Shown: positions 1 through 8,180 of the stretch, piece by piece
Numbering within the stretch: the first letter of the stretch is position 1
Layout: each line of letters begins with the position of its first letter
Origin: Pseudomonas sp. H1h
GTDB lineage: Bacteria > Pseudomonadota > Gammaproteobacteria > Pseudomonadales > Pseudomonadaceae
Direction of reading: 5' to 3'
Length of the DNA: 64,000 nucleotides
Assembly (NCBI RefSeq): GCF_000633255.1
Contig: NZ_AYMJ01000003.1
Span: 1-64,000, forward strand
Notes under the pieces: generated by a model
The model's database searches: none
What the model was told of the DNA's origin: nothing
Seen by the model: the letters and a program-made list of their open reading frames with translations, nothing else
Program-made: the position numbers and the translations under genes

Positions 1-50
1 CTCCCACATTGAAAGGCGGGCGCTCACAGATCTGCTGTCATGCACGGATT

Positions 51-143
51 CCTGTGGGAGAGGGCTTGCTCGCGAAAGCGGTGGTTCAGGCGAAAACCGG
101 GTGCCTGACAGACTGCCTTCGCGAGCAGGCTCGCTCTCGCAGG
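51..143. repeat. REPIN (inverted REP pair)
   Basis: A left arm beginning GTGGGAGAGGGCTTGCTCGC and a right arm ending GCGAGCAGGCTCGCTCTCGC face each other around a short spacer. This is the head-to-head palindromic arrangement of Pseudomonas REP doublets. The window itself begins with CTCCCACA, the tail of a further REP arm. Confidence 0.85.
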
Positions 144-194
144 CGATTGCGTTTTACAGTGGCCGCTTCAGGGGATTTACAGTAAGGGCCGGTG

Positions 195-1175
195 ATGACG
201 CAGTTCTTTGATGCGCGGGGCAATATTTACGGGGTGATTTCGCCGCAGACACTTCGCGATTCGGGGATCGATTTGCCGATCGATGCCGCGCAGTGTGCTT
301 TGTCGAGACCGGCATGGAGTCAGGCGGCGATTGCCCTGTGTTGCGACTGGCCCGAAGGCGAACGTCCGGCCGGCAGCAAATCCCACCGCAGCGATGGCCT
401 GTTGATCGGTCCGTTCCAGTCAGCGCCGCCGTTCGACGTGCTCATCGTCAACACCGACGGCACCCTGGCAGAGCGTAGCGGCAACGGCCTGACGATTTTT
501 TCCCAATCGTTGCTGGAGCAGGCGTTGATGCCGGCGGAAGGCGCGTTATTGCGGGTTTATCACGACAAGGGTGACGCCGTGGAAACCTCGGTGAAACCGG
601 CGGAAGTCGATGGTGTGCGCGGCTTCTGGCTGGACCTCGGTCAACCGTGCTTCGGGCCGTCGGCGGTGGGTGCGCAGACTGTTGAACGTCGTGAGTTCAA
701 TGGTCATGAAGTCAGCCACGTAGCGCCATTGGTCCAGCTCGATCCCGCGTGGCAGCACAGTCAGTTCGTGCGCATCGGCAACCCGCATTGCGTGACGTTG
801 CTGACCGACGTTGCCGCGTTGCCGAGCAATCGGCAAATGGGCGAATCGCCCTGGGCCGAAGGCCTGACCCGTATCGCCTACGCCATGCCCGTCGGCGCCG
901 GCCAGCCGTGTCCGGCGGGCGTTAATCTGCAGTGGGCCGCGCGCGAATCGGCGCAACGCATCGTCGCCCGGGTGTTCGAGCGCGGGGAAGGGCCGACGGC
1001 GTCTTCCGGCACCAGTGCCAGCGCGGTGGCTTGTGCGGCGTGGTCGGTGGGCTGGGTGGCGAGCGGTGCGGTGCAGGTGGTCATGCCGGGCGGGACGGCG
1101 CCTGTTTTGCTTGAACAGGAGCGGGGGGAATTGGTGCGGGTGAGGCTGTTTGGTACGGCTCGATCGATGGGTTGA
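195..1175 (+). CDS. Diaminopimelate epimerase-fold protein with Ser in place of both catalytic Cys
   Basis: This 326-residue protein has the layout of the DapF/PrpF fold. N-terminal-half motif: N-T-D-G-T-L-A-E-R-S-G-N-G at about residues 86-98. Then G-N-P-H near 195, and E-R-G-E-G-P-T-A-S-S-G-T-S-A at about 262-275. In true DapF the two catalytic residues are Cys (CGNG and ACGTGA); here they are Ser95 and Ser271, so the normal two-cysteine racemisation chemistry is not expected. It could be an epimerase or isomerase using other chemistry, or a binding protein. A GTG at 192 lies directly before the ATG at 195. The ATG is preferred because AAGG at about 184-187 is then well spaced. It is monocistronic, with REP elements on both sides. 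The family is clear; the function is not known. Confidence 0.75.
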   Translation: MTQFFDARGNIYGVISPQTLRDSGIDLPIDAAQCALSRPAWSQAAIALCCDWPEGERPAGSKSHRSDGLLIGPFQSAPPFDVLIVNTDGTLAERSGNGLTIFSQSLLEQALMPAEGALLRVYHDKGDAVETSVKPAEVDGVRGFWLDLGQPCFGPSAVGAQTVERREFNGHEVSHVAPLVQLDPAWQHSQFVRIGNPHCVTLLTDVAALPSNRQMGESPWAEGLTRIAYAMPVGAGQPCPAGVNLQWAARESAQRIVARVFERGEGPTASSGTSASAVACAAWSVGWVASGAVQVVMPGGTAPVLLEQERGELVRVRLFGTARSMG

Positions 1176-1184
1176 AGCGGCAAT

Positions 1185-1300
1185 CGCCTTCGCGAGCAGG
1201 CTCGCTCCCACAGGGAATGCAGCCCCGTGCGTGATCGCGAGCAGGCTCACTCCTACAGGGAAATGCAGCCCATGTGGGAGCGAGCCTGCTCGCGAAGGGG
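1185..1300. repeat. Triple REP cluster
   Basis: Three REP arms lie in a row. Two have the GCGAGCAGGCTCRCTCC orientation (the second a CACTCCTACA variant) and one has the opposite GTGGGAGCGAGCCTGCTCGCG orientation. They fill the gap between the converging DapF-like gene and codA. Confidence 0.85.
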
Positions 1301-1309
1301 CCAGCCGAT

Positions 1310-2557
1310 TCAGCTCAGATCGGCACTGAACTCCACCACCGGCATCTGCCGTTTCATGAGCACTTTGCCACCGCGAATCGAATACAGCGGCAGACCCTGA
1401 CTGCGGATCACCTCGTAATCGCTGTCCGCCGACAGAATCAGCAGGTTTGCCGGGCGACCCGGTTCCAACCCGTAACGTTCGCCCAGGTGCATGGCCCTGG
1501 CGCTGTTGTCGGTGACCAGATCCAGCGCGTTCTGCAAGTTGCGGTAACCGAGCATGTGGCAGATGTGCAAGCCGGCTTCGAGCACGCGCAGGATGTTGCC
1601 GTTGCCCAGCGGGTACCACGGATCGACGATGGAGTCCTGGCCGAAACACACGTTCATGCCGGCTTCGAGCAGCTCATTGACCCGGGTCACGCCACGGCGT
1701 TTCGGGAAGTTGTCGAAGCGCCCCTGCAGGTGAATGCTTTCGGTCGGGCACGAGACAAAACTGATCCCGGAATGCCCGAGCAGGCGGAACAGTTTGGCGC
1801 AGTAGGCGTTGTCGTAAGAGCCCATCGCCGTGGTGTGGCTGGCGGTGACCCGTGCGCCCATGTCGCGGCTGCGCGCCTCTTCGGCGAGCACTTCGAGGAA
1901 GCGCGAATGCGGGTCGTCGGTTTCGTCGCAGTGCACGTCCACCAGGCAGCCGGTACGTTCGGCCAGGTCCATCAGAAACTTCACTGAGCTGACGCCCTGA
2001 TCGCGGGTGTACTCGAAATGCGGAATGCCACCGACCACATCGGCGCCCATGCGAATCGCTTCTTCCATCAGCTCGCGACCGTTGCGGAACGACTCGATGC
2101 CTTCCTGCGGGAACGCAACGATTTGCAGGTCGATGAGATGACGGCTTTCCTCGCGCACTTCGAGCATCGCCTTGAGCGCCGTGAGCTGCGGGTCGGTGAC
2201 GTCGACGTGGGTGCGCACGTGCTGGATGCCATGGGCGGCCAGCGTTTGAATGGTCTTCTTGGCGCGGGTCTTGGTGTCCTCTTCGGTGATGGTGACCTTG
2301 CGTTCGCCCCAGCACTCGATGCCCTCGAACAGCGTGCCGCTCATGTTCCAGCGCGGCTCGCCGGCGGTGAGGGTGGCGTCGAGGTGGATGTGCGGTTCGA
2401 CGAAGGGTGGCACTACCAGATTGCCGCCGGCGTCGAGGTCGCCGGGGTTGAGGTTCGGGGCTTCGGTCTGGCGGCCGATGCTGCGGATCAGGCCGTCTTC
2501 GAGGTGCAATTCGTGCAAACCTTCCTGGTTACGCAGTCGGGCGTTGATGATGTGCAT
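1310..2557 (-). CDS. codA: Cytosine deaminase
   Basis: A 415-residue amidohydrolase that deaminates cytosine to uracil in the cytoplasm as part of pyrimidine salvage. The metal-binding H-I-H (His56, His58) follows V-E-P. Further family motifs are H-C-D-E-T-D-D, S-H-T-T-A-M-G-S-Y and G-Q-D-S-I-V-D-P-W-Y-P-L-G, the last matching the CodA-specific D-P-W-Y-P-L-G block. The ATG at 2557 is preceded by AAGGA at a good distance. Its start is 14 bases after the stop of codB, so the two genes form a codBA operon. The reading frame stays open upstream of this ATG into codB, but that part is only the shadow of codB. Confidence 0.95.
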   Translation of the reverse strand: MHIINARLRNQEGLHELHLEDGLIRSIGRQTEAPNLNPGDLDAGGNLVVPPFVEPHIHLDATLTAGEPRWNMSGTLFEGIECWGERKVTITEEDTKTRAKKTIQTLAAHGIQHVRTHVDVTDPQLTALKAMLEVREESRHLIDLQIVAFPQEGIESFRNGRELMEEAIRMGADVVGGIPHFEYTRDQGVSSVKFLMDLAERTGCLVDVHCDETDDPHSRFLEVLAEEARSRDMGARVTASHTTAMGSYDNAYCAKLFRLLGHSGISFVSCPTESIHLQGRFDNFPKRRGVTRVNELLEAGMNVCFGQDSIVDPWYPLGNGNILRVLEAGLHICHMLGYRNLQNALDLVTDNSARAMHLGERYGLEPGRPANLLILSADSDYEVIRSQGLPLYSIRGGKVLMKRQMPVVEFSADLS

Positions 2558-2571
2558 CAGGCGAATCCTTC

Positions 2572-3843
2572 TTATAGGTCTTGTAGTGGCGCAGTGGCGC
2601 GACGGGCGCCGAGCAGGCCGGTGACGATGACATACGTTAGCGCGGCGGCGGCGATCCCTACCAGCGGCGCGACCCACGGCGAGTGGAACGCAGCGACAGT
2701 GCCGACCGCGTAAGCCCCCAGCCCCGGCCAGTTGAACGCCGGCAGCCGCGCGTCGGCCAGGCGTGGATAGCGCCCGCGCCAGCGGAAGAAAAAGTCGGCC
2801 ATGATCACCCCGCCAATCGGTGGGATCACCGTGCCCAGCAGAATCAGGTAGGGCACCAGCATGTCGTACATGCCCAGCAAGGCGAGCAGGGTGCCGATCA
2901 CCGCACCCGCTAGGGTTACCGTCTTGCGCCGTCCGGTGCGCAGCAGGTTGCAACCGGCGACGGCGAAGTTGTAGATGGTGTTGTCCTGAGTGCTCCAGAT
3001 ATTGAGTAACAGCATCGCCATCGCCGCCATGGCGAAGCCTTGCAATAGCAACACTTCAACCACGTCCGGCTGCTGATAGACGATCGCACCGTAGGCGCCG
3101 ATCAGCACCATAAGACCGTTGCCGATGAAAAAACCGATCAGGCTGGCCAGTACCGCTACCCGTGCCGAACGCGAGAAGCGTGTCCAGTTGGTGGCCTGGG
3201 TCGCGCCGCTGACGAAGGTGCCGAACACCAGGGTGATCGCGGTCGACCAGTCCAGTGAACCCGTCGGCACCACGCTGAGCAACCCGTCGAGGCCGCCGAC
3301 TTTGACCGTGGCGACCCACATCGACAGCATCAGCAGCAACATCATCGCCGGCACCGCGATGTATGACAGAATCTCCAGACCGCGATAACCGACATACGCC
3401 GTGGCGCAGAACATCAGGCCGAACAGCACCATCAGGCCGAGCACTGTGCCTTGATCCAGTTCAAAGTATTTGCCCAGCACTACCGCAGCGGTCGCGGTGC
3501 CCCAGGCGTACCAGCCGATCTGAGTGAAACCGAGGATCAGGTCGCTGAGCTTGCTGCCGACCTCGCCGAAACAGAATCGCCCCATCAACACCGAGTTGAG
3601 GCCGCTCTTGAAGGCGATGTAACCCAGACCTGCCGCGTACAGCCCGAGCAGCAGATTGCCGACGATGATCACCACGAGCATCTCACTGAAACTGAAGGCC
3701 ACGCCGAGCTTGCCGCCAGCAAACATGGTCGCGGTGAAGAAGGTGAAACCCAGCAGCACCATCGCCGTCGAGGCCAGGCCTTTGCGCGCGTGCAGCGGGA
3801 CTTCGCTGAGGGGGTAGTCGTTACCGGGATCGTTCTGCGTCAT
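2572..3843 (-). CDS. codB: Cytosine permease (NCS1 family)
   Basis: A 423-residue inner-membrane protein with about 12 hydrophobic segments, of the nucleobase:cation symporter-1 family. It imports cytosine for the adjacent deaminase. The N-terminal cytoplasmic tail (D-Y-P-L-S-E-V-P) and the first membrane segment (S-T-A-M-V-L-L-G-F-T-F-F-T-A-T-M-F-A-G-G) match CodB well. The ATG at 3843 fits the family N-terminus. It is the first gene of the operon codB-codA, and upstream lies only a REPIN and the end of an unrelated gene. No regulator gene is adjacent. The assignment is firm from family similarity plus linkage to codA. Confidence 0.93.
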   Translation of the reverse strand: MTQNDPGNDYPLSEVPLHARKGLASTAMVLLGFTFFTATMFAGGKLGVAFSFSEMLVVIIVGNLLLGLYAAGLGYIAFKSGLNSVLMGRFCFGEVGSKLSDLILGFTQIGWYAWGTATAAVVLGKYFELDQGTVLGLMVLFGLMFCATAYVGYRGLEILSYIAVPAMMLLLMLSMWVATVKVGGLDGLLSVVPTGSLDWSTAITLVFGTFVSGATQATNWTRFSRSARVAVLASLIGFFIGNGLMVLIGAYGAIVYQQPDVVEVLLLQGFAMAAMAMLLLNIWSTQDNTIYNFAVAGCNLLRTGRRKTVTLAGAVIGTLLALLGMYDMLVPYLILLGTVIPPIGGVIMADFFFRWRGRYPRLADARLPAFNWPGLGAYAVGTVAAFHSPWVAPLVGIAAAALTYVIVTGLLGARRATAPLQDL

Positions 3844-3981
3844 GGGGGCGTTCCTTGCTGAAAGGGGAGGACGCGGGGTGGGTTGCAGTGGTCGTGCCAA
3901 ATGCCGATTGGCGCGGGTTATGTATAGACGAGTCGTGTGGATCGGCGCGAAAGCAGTGCAACTGGGCGCACCGAAGCCCAA

Positions 3982-4071
3982 TGTGGGAGCGAGCCTGCTC
4001 GCGAAAGCGGAGTGTCACGCGAGCTCTGCAGTGACTGACATACCGTATTCGCGAGCAGGCTCGCTCCCACA
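3982..4071. repeat. REPIN
   Basis: GTGGGAGCGAGCCTGCTCGC on the left and its inverse, ending CTCGCTCCCACA, on the right, about 40 bases apart. This is the GAGCCTGCTC subtype rather than the GGGCTTGCTC subtype that is more common here. Confidence 0.87.
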
Positions 4072-4087
4072 AGGGATTGGGTATGGG

Positions 4088-4900
4088 TCAGAGAAATCTC
4101 AATAACGCGGCGACGATGGCTTCGGGGGCGTCTTCCTGGACGAGGTGGCCGGCGTTGCGGATGGCGTGGAATTGCGCACCGGGGATCATCGCGTGCAACG
4201 CCCGGCCCCGTTCGATGGGGATCCACTGATCCTCTTCCCCCCAGAGAATCTGCACCGGGCAGCGAATCATCGGGTACAAACTTTCGGCTTCTTGGGTATA
4301 GCGTTCGTCCATTTGTGCGATCTGCCGATAGAACGCCGCTTGCCCCGGATCGCCGAGCCACGGTTGCACGTAGGGCGCCAGTTCGGCGTCGGGGATGTCG
4401 CGGTGAATCGCCCCGCGAATGTAGGTCGGGACGATGGCGCGCTGGATGTAGTCCGGCAGGCCGCTGAACGCCGCTTCATGCCGGCGGACATGCTGCACGA
4501 ACGGCGAACCCCACGGCGTCAGCGCCACCGGATCGATCAGCGTGAGGCTGCGGTAGTCCTTGCCATTGAGCAAATGCGTGCGCAACGCGGTGGCGCCGCC
4601 GAAGTCGTGGGCTACCACGTCCGGGCGCTGGATATTCCAGTGATCGAGCAAGCGCGAGAGAAGTTGATTCTGCACGCCGAGGGAAACATCGGCGTGAGGT
4701 TTAGCGGAACGCCCGTAGCCCAGGAGGTCGAAATAATGCACCCGGTGGCTGGCGAAGAAATGCGGCGCGATGCGGTGCCACACACAGGAAGAAAACGGTG
4801 TGCCATGCACGAACACCAGCGGCGGACCGTCACCGCGCACGGCATGGCGTATTTGATGCCCGTTGAAATCAAAGACCTGATCCAGCAGCCAGTCCGTCAT
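4088..4900 (-). CDS. Alpha/beta hydrolase with Asp nucleophile (haloalkane dehalogenase / epoxide hydrolase-like)
   Basis: A 270-residue alpha/beta hydrolase. The oxyanion-hole motif is H-G-T-P-F at residues 32-36. The nucleophile elbow is V-A-H-D-F-G-G, placing Asp99 where esterases have Ser. The catalytic His lies in N-A-G-H-L-V-Q-E-D near the C-terminus, and G-Y-G-R-S is at about 61-65. An Asp nucleophile is the hallmark of haloalkane dehalogenases and epoxide hydrolases, but the Trp that follows the Asp in classic dehalogenases is Phe here, so the substrate cannot be named. The ATG at 4900 has AGAGGACA upstream. It is a single gene, with a minus-strand terminator just before it that serves queD. 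Confidence 0.82.
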   Translation of the reverse strand: MTDWLLDQVFDFNGHQIRHAVRGDGPPLVFVHGTPFSSCVWHRIAPHFFASHRVHYFDLLGYGRSAKPHADVSLGVQNQLLSRLLDHWNIQRPDVVAHDFGGATALRTHLLNGKDYRSLTLIDPVALTPWGSPFVQHVRRHEAAFSGLPDYIQRAIVPTYIRGAIHRDIPDAELAPYVQPWLGDPGQAAFYRQIAQMDERYTQEAESLYPMIRCPVQILWGEEDQWIPIERGRALHAMIPGAQFHAIRNAGHLVQEDAPEAIVAALLRFL

Positions 4901-4943
4901 CGGCCTGTCCTCTTGGCGGGTTTGAGCCAAAAAGCATAGGCAT

Positions 4944-4968
4944 AAAAAAACAGCCTCGGGGGCTGTTC
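4944..4968 (-). terminator. Rho-independent terminator downstream of queD
   Basis: Read on the minus strand, AACAGCC-(CCCGA)-GGCTGTT forms a 7-bp stem followed by a run of seven T. It ends transcription arriving from queD, beyond the intervening REPIN, and lies 44 bases before the start of the hydrolase gene. Confidence 0.82.
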
Positions 4969-4995
4969 TCTGTTTTCCTGACAAACACCGATCCT

Positions 4996-5087
4996 TTGTA
5001 GGAGTGAGCCTGCTCGCGATAGCGGTGTATCAGTCGACATGCATGTTGAATTTCAATCTGCTATCGCGAGCAGGCTCACTCCTACAA
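4996..5087. repeat. REPIN (GTAGGAGTGAGCC variant)
   Basis: TTGTAGGAGTGAGCCTGCTC on the left and GAGCAGGCTCACTCCTACAA on the right form near-perfect arms. Both arms carry the same TAGGAGTGAG variant bases, so they look to have been copied as a unit or co-converted. Confidence 0.85.
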
Positions 5088-5104
5088 GGGGGATTCGCGT
5101 TGCG

Positions 5105-5461
5105 TTATTCGCCGCGATAGATGCAACCACTGGTGCAGGTCTCGTGAATCCGGATCGCGCTGAGTTCCGGCAGCAGCGGCTTCAATTCATTCCAGATGAA
5201 TTTCGCCAGCACTTCGCTGGTCGGGTTTTCCAGGCCGGGAATATCGTTCAGGTAATTGTGGTCCAGACGCTCGTACAGCGGCTTGAAGATCGCCTTGATT
5301 TCCGAGAAGTCGCGGATCCAGCCAGTGTGCGGATCGAGGTCGCCGCTGAGGTGAATCGCCACTTTGAACGAGTGACCGTGCAGGCGGCCGCACTTGTGGC
5401 CGTCCGGTACGTGCGGCAGGCGGTGGGCGGATTCGAATGTAAATTCCTTGAAGATTTCCAC
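5105..5461 (-). CDS. queD: 6-carboxy-5,6,7,8-tetrahydropterin synthase
   Basis: A 118-residue protein of the 6-pyruvoyl-tetrahydropterin synthase fold. QueD converts dihydroneopterin triphosphate to 6-carboxytetrahydropterin in preQ0/queuosine biosynthesis. Visible motifs are the first Zn ligand in E-S-A-H-R-L, the block C-G-R-L-H-G-H-S-F (catalytic Cys and two Zn-binding His), and a conserved C-terminal H-E-T-C-T-S-G-C. Length matches the family. The start is GTG at 5461. The ribosome-binding site is weak, but the family N-terminus ([13 protein letters not shown]) fits it exactly. It is a stand-alone gene; the other preQ0 genes are not in the window. Confidence 0.94.
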   Translation of the reverse strand: MEIFKEFTFESAHRLPHVPDGHKCGRLHGHSFKVAIHLSGDLDPHTGWIRDFSEIKAIFKPLYERLDHNYLNDIPGLENPTSEVLAKFIWNELKPLLPELSAIRIHETCTSGCIYRGE

Positions 5462-5556
5462 AGTATTTTCGGCTCTGTTCAGGTGGCGTTCGCCGCAGCG
5501 ATTCGGGCAGGCGGCGAGTTTACCAGCTTGTGTTTGGCGATGCGGGAAAACACTGA

Positions 5557-6636
5557 CTAAAGGGTCAGCAAGCGCTCGGCGAGGCGACCGCTGGCGCTCA
5601 GCTCAAGAAACTCGTCGCCCAGGCGGCGGCTCTCGTCCATTGCCGCGTGCCAGTATTTCTGCCGGCTCGGCGCATCCCCCATGAAGCGCTTGAAGTCGTT
5701 GCGGTCGGGCAGCTTGCCGTAAGGCAGGCGCGCCAGATACTCCTTCGACGGCGCGAGCAACAGCACGTCCTGCAAGCGCTCGACCGAGGCGCGGCGCCAG
5801 GGCAGGGTCTTGTCGAACCAGCCGGGGATCACCCGGTCGGTGAAGTGTGGATAGAGCACGATGCCGTCGCCGCTGTAGGGCAGGTCGAGGTGATAGTCGA
5901 GCAGACCGCCGTCGCGGAACGTGCCGGCGCCGGCACCCGGCAGGTCGCGCACGCCTTCCATGACCATCGGGATCGAGCCGGAGGCCAGCAGCGCCTGCCG
6001 CAGGTTGCCGGCGTTGAGGGCGACGAAGCGTGACGGGAAGTCGTGCAGCGCGTTGACCGGTGGCGCGAGGCGCGGGTCGTGAATGATCAGGCGTTCGAAG
6101 TGCCGCGACAGCCGCGCCCGCCCGCGCAGGTTATCGGCGATCACCGAACCCAGCGCCAGGCCGAGGCGAGCGCGATGGTCATCGGCCAGGCGCCCGTGGC
6201 TTTTGACCACCATGATGTTCAGGCGGTAGTCGGCATTGTTGAGGATGCTGGCATCGCGACCGTCGAGCAGGTCATTGAGCATGCGCTGCGAGCTCTGGCT
6301 GATCTCGGCCATGCTCACGCCCTTGTTGAAATTCTGCTCGGCGTACAGTTGGCCGAGACGGCGAATGCCTTCGGCTGCATCCGGCAGACAGGCGCTGGCG
6401 AAGCGCCAGGAGCCGACCGACGCGCCGATCAGCGAGCGCTCACGCGGCGCGCTGGGCAGCCATTCGCCGAACAACGCCAGATCCAGCCCCTGAATCCCCA
6501 GTGCCTTCGGCCCTCCGGCGGCACCGGGCAGGGTGCCGACGTCAGCGGCGTTCAGGCCCTGGGCACGAATGCGCGCCATGGCCCGAGGGCCAGCCTTGAG
6601 GGTGAGGGCGGGGAACTTGATGTGGATGGCGGTCAT
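5557..6636 (-). CDS. Patatin-like phospholipase family protein
   Basis: A 359-residue protein with the patatin catalytic dyad. The nucleophile Ser sits in G-A-S-V-G-S (G-x-S-x-G) near residue 75, and the Asp sits in [10 protein letters not shown] (D-G-G). This predicts acyl-ester hydrolysis of lipids. There is no obvious signal peptide or membrane segment, so it is probably cytosolic or peripheral. The ATG at 6636 is chosen with GAGACC upstream; a TTG at 6657 is a less likely start. It is separate from queD by 95 bases and probably transcribed alone. The substrate is unknown. Confidence 0.82.
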   Translation of the reverse strand: MTAIHIKFPALTLKAGPRAMARIRAQGLNAADVGTLPGAAGGPKALGIQGLDLALFGEWLPSAPRERSLIGASVGSWRFASACLPDAAEGIRRLGQLYAEQNFNKGVSMAEISQSSQRMLNDLLDGRDASILNNADYRLNIMVVKSHGRLADDHRARLGLALGSVIADNLRGRARLSRHFERLIIHDPRLAPPVNALHDFPSRFVALNAGNLRQALLASGSIPMVMEGVRDLPGAGAGTFRDGGLLDYHLDLPYSGDGIVLYPHFTDRVIPGWFDKTLPWRRASVERLQDVLLLAPSKEYLARLPYGKLPDRNDFKRFMGDAPSRQKYWHAAMDESRRLGDEFLELSASGRLAERLLTL

Positions 6637-6684
6637 ACCGGTCTCGATCGTTAGCAAGCTTTGGATTATAGGCGCACAACTTGA

Positions 6685-6780
6685 CCCTGTGGGAGCGGGC
6701 TTGCTCGCGAAGGCGGTGGGTCAGCAACAATGATGGCGACTGACACACCGCCTTCGCGAGCAAGCCCGCTCCCACAGGGG
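6685..6780. repeat. REPIN
   Basis: Classic GTGGGAGCGGGCTTGCTCGC arm and its inverse ending CCCGCTCCCACAGGGG. It separates the divergent patatin-like and PepSY genes. Confidence 0.9.
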
Positions 6781-6879
6781 GGGTGATTATTGGACGGGGC
6801 AATGATGGCCATTCAGTTTCAGTTAAGTTGATCCCGCTAAGGTGCCGACCGGAGCAACACATAAAAAACGGAGACACCC

Positions 6880-7188
6880 ATGAAAACCCTGACTGCCCTG
6901 TCCATTGCCTCGATCATCGGCCTGACTGCCAGCCTCGCCCACGCCCGCGATCTTGGCCCCGATGAAGCCCTGCGCCTGCGCGACGCTGGTACTATCGTGT
7001 CCTTCGAGAAGCTCAACGCCACGGCGCTGGCCAAACACCCGGGTTCGACCATCACCGATACCGAGCTGGAAGAGCAGTACGGCAAGTACATCTACCAGAT
7101 CGAAATGCGTGACCCACAGGGGTTGGAGTGGGACCTGGAATTGGACGCGGTCAGCGGGCAAGTGCTCAAGGATCATCAGGATACTTAA
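6880..7188 (+). CDS. Exported PepSY-domain protein, copy 1
   Basis: A 102-residue protein with a cleavable signal peptide (M-K-T-L-T-A-L-S... ending S-L-A-H-A) followed by a single PepSY domain. The acidic motif E-L-E-E-Q-Y-G-K-Y-I-Y-Q-I-E and the C-terminal D-A-V-S-G-Q-V-L-K-D are PepSY hallmarks. It is predicted periplasmic. The mature start A-R-D-L-G-P-D-E-A-L-R-L-R is repeated almost identically in the next gene, so the two are tandem paralogues. Its stop overlaps the next start (TAATG), so translation is coupled, and it heads a four-gene operon with a two-component system. PepSY proteins are often linked to sensor kinases or protease inhibition; a role as accessory sensor is inference. 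Confidence 0.85.
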   Translation: MKTLTALSIASIIGLTASLAHARDLGPDEALRLRDAGTIVSFEKLNATALAKHPGSTITDTELEEQYGKYIYQIEMRDPQGLEWDLELDAVSGQVLKDHQDT

Positions 7189-7508
7189 TGAAGCCGTATT
7201 TGTTACAGCCACGCACCGGGAGCCGCCTGGCCCTGGTGCTATTGGCATTCTGCTCGGTGGCGGTGGCCCGTGATCTTGGCCCCGATGAAGCGCTGCGCCT
7301 GCGTCAGCAGGGGGTGATTCTGCCGCTGGAGCAAGTGCTGCAAAAGGCGCTGGATCGCTATCCGGGGGCCAAACTGCTGGAAGTCGAGCTCGAGGAAAAG
7401 CACGACGTCTATGTTTACGAAGTCGAGCTGCTGACAGTCGACGGGGTGGCGCGCGAGTTGCACCTGAAGGCCGACAGCGGCGAATTACTGAAAGACAAGG
7501 AAGATTGA
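7188..7508 (+). CDS. Exported PepSY-domain protein, copy 2
   Basis: A 106-residue paralogue of the preceding protein. A signal peptide (L-A-L-V-L-L-A-F-C-S-V-A-V-A) leads into A-R-D-L-G-P-D-E-A-L-R-L-R, then one PepSY domain ending A-D-S-G-E-L-L-K-D-K. The start is the ATG at 7188 that shares a base with the previous stop. It stops three bases before the response regulator start, so it lies within the same transcript. A tandem duplication followed by divergence is the simplest origin. No membrane anchor is visible after the signal. Confidence 0.85.
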   Translation: MKPYLLQPRTGSRLALVLLAFCSVAVARDLGPDEALRLRQQGVILPLEQVLQKALDRYPGAKLLEVELEEKHDVYVYEVELLTVDGVARELHLKADSGELLKDKED

Positions 7509-7511
7509 TCG

Positions 7512-8180
7512 ATGCGTTTGCTTCTGGTGGAAGACCACGTGCCGCTGGCCGACGAATTGCTCGCCGGCCTGCAACGTCAGGGTTATGCGGTGGACTGGCT
7601 GGCGGACGGGCGCGATGCGGTCTATCAGGGCAGCAGCGAGCCTTATGACCTGATCATCCTTGACCTCGGTCTGCCCGGCGTTCCGGGGCTTGAGGTGCTG
7701 GCGCAATGGCGCGCCGGAGGCCTGTCGACCCCGGTGCTGATCCTCACCGCCCGCGATTCCTGGGCCGAGCGCATCGAAGGCCTGAAGGCCGGTGCCGACG
7801 ATTACCTGACCAAACCGTTTCATCCCGAAGAGCTGCACTTGCGGGTACAGTCGCTGTTGCGCCGCTCCAAGGGCCAGGCCAACCAGCCGACGCTGAAGGC
7901 CGCGGGGCTGCATCTGGATGAGGGTCGTCAATGCGTGATGCGCGACGGCAGCGAGATTCAACTGACCGCCGCCGAATTCCGCCTGCTGCGCTATTTCATG
8001 CTGCACCCGGAACAGATCCTGTCGAAAACCCACCTCGCCGAGCACCTCTACGACGGTGAGACCGAGCGTGATTCCAACGTTCTCGAAGTCCACGTCAATC
8101 ACCTGCGGCGCAAGCTGGGCAAAGCCGTGATCGAAACCCGTCGCGGCCAGGGTTACCTGTTCGGCGGACAATCTTCGTGA
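7512..8180 (+). CDS. OmpR/PhoP-family response regulator
   Basis: A 222-residue regulator. The receiver domain (1-115) has the acidic pair Glu7/Asp8, phospho-acceptor Asp51 in [10 protein letters not shown], Thr79 and Lys101 (K-P-F). The C-terminal winged helix (about 128-220) ends R-R-G-Q-G-Y-L-F, as in the OmpR/PhoB class. It is predicted to be phosphorylated by the kinase encoded next. Overall it resembles PhoP/QseB/ColR-type regulators, but I cannot choose a named orthologue. The stop overlaps the kinase start (GTGA). The adjacent exported PepSY genes are plausible targets or signal partners. Confidence 0.92.
   Translation: MRLLLVEDHVPLADELLAGLQRQGYAVDWLADGRDAVYQGSSEPYDLIILDLGLPGVPGLEVLAQWRAGGLSTPVLILTARDSWAERIEGLKAGADDYLTKPFHPEELHLRVQSLLRRSKGQANQPTLKAAGLHLDEGRQCVMRDGSEIQLTAAEFRLLRYFMLHPEQILSKTHLAEHLYDGETERDSNVLEVHVNHLRRKLGKAVIETRRGQGYLFGGQSS

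Noticed and set aside
546..1649. Long reverse-strand frame across the DapF-like gene
   Set aside because: It is antisense to a clear gene and includes REP palindromes; the translation has no domain and no start signal.
2018..2713. Forward-strand open frame opposite codA
   Set aside because: It lies fully within the codA gene on the other strand and has no family similarity or ribosome-binding site.
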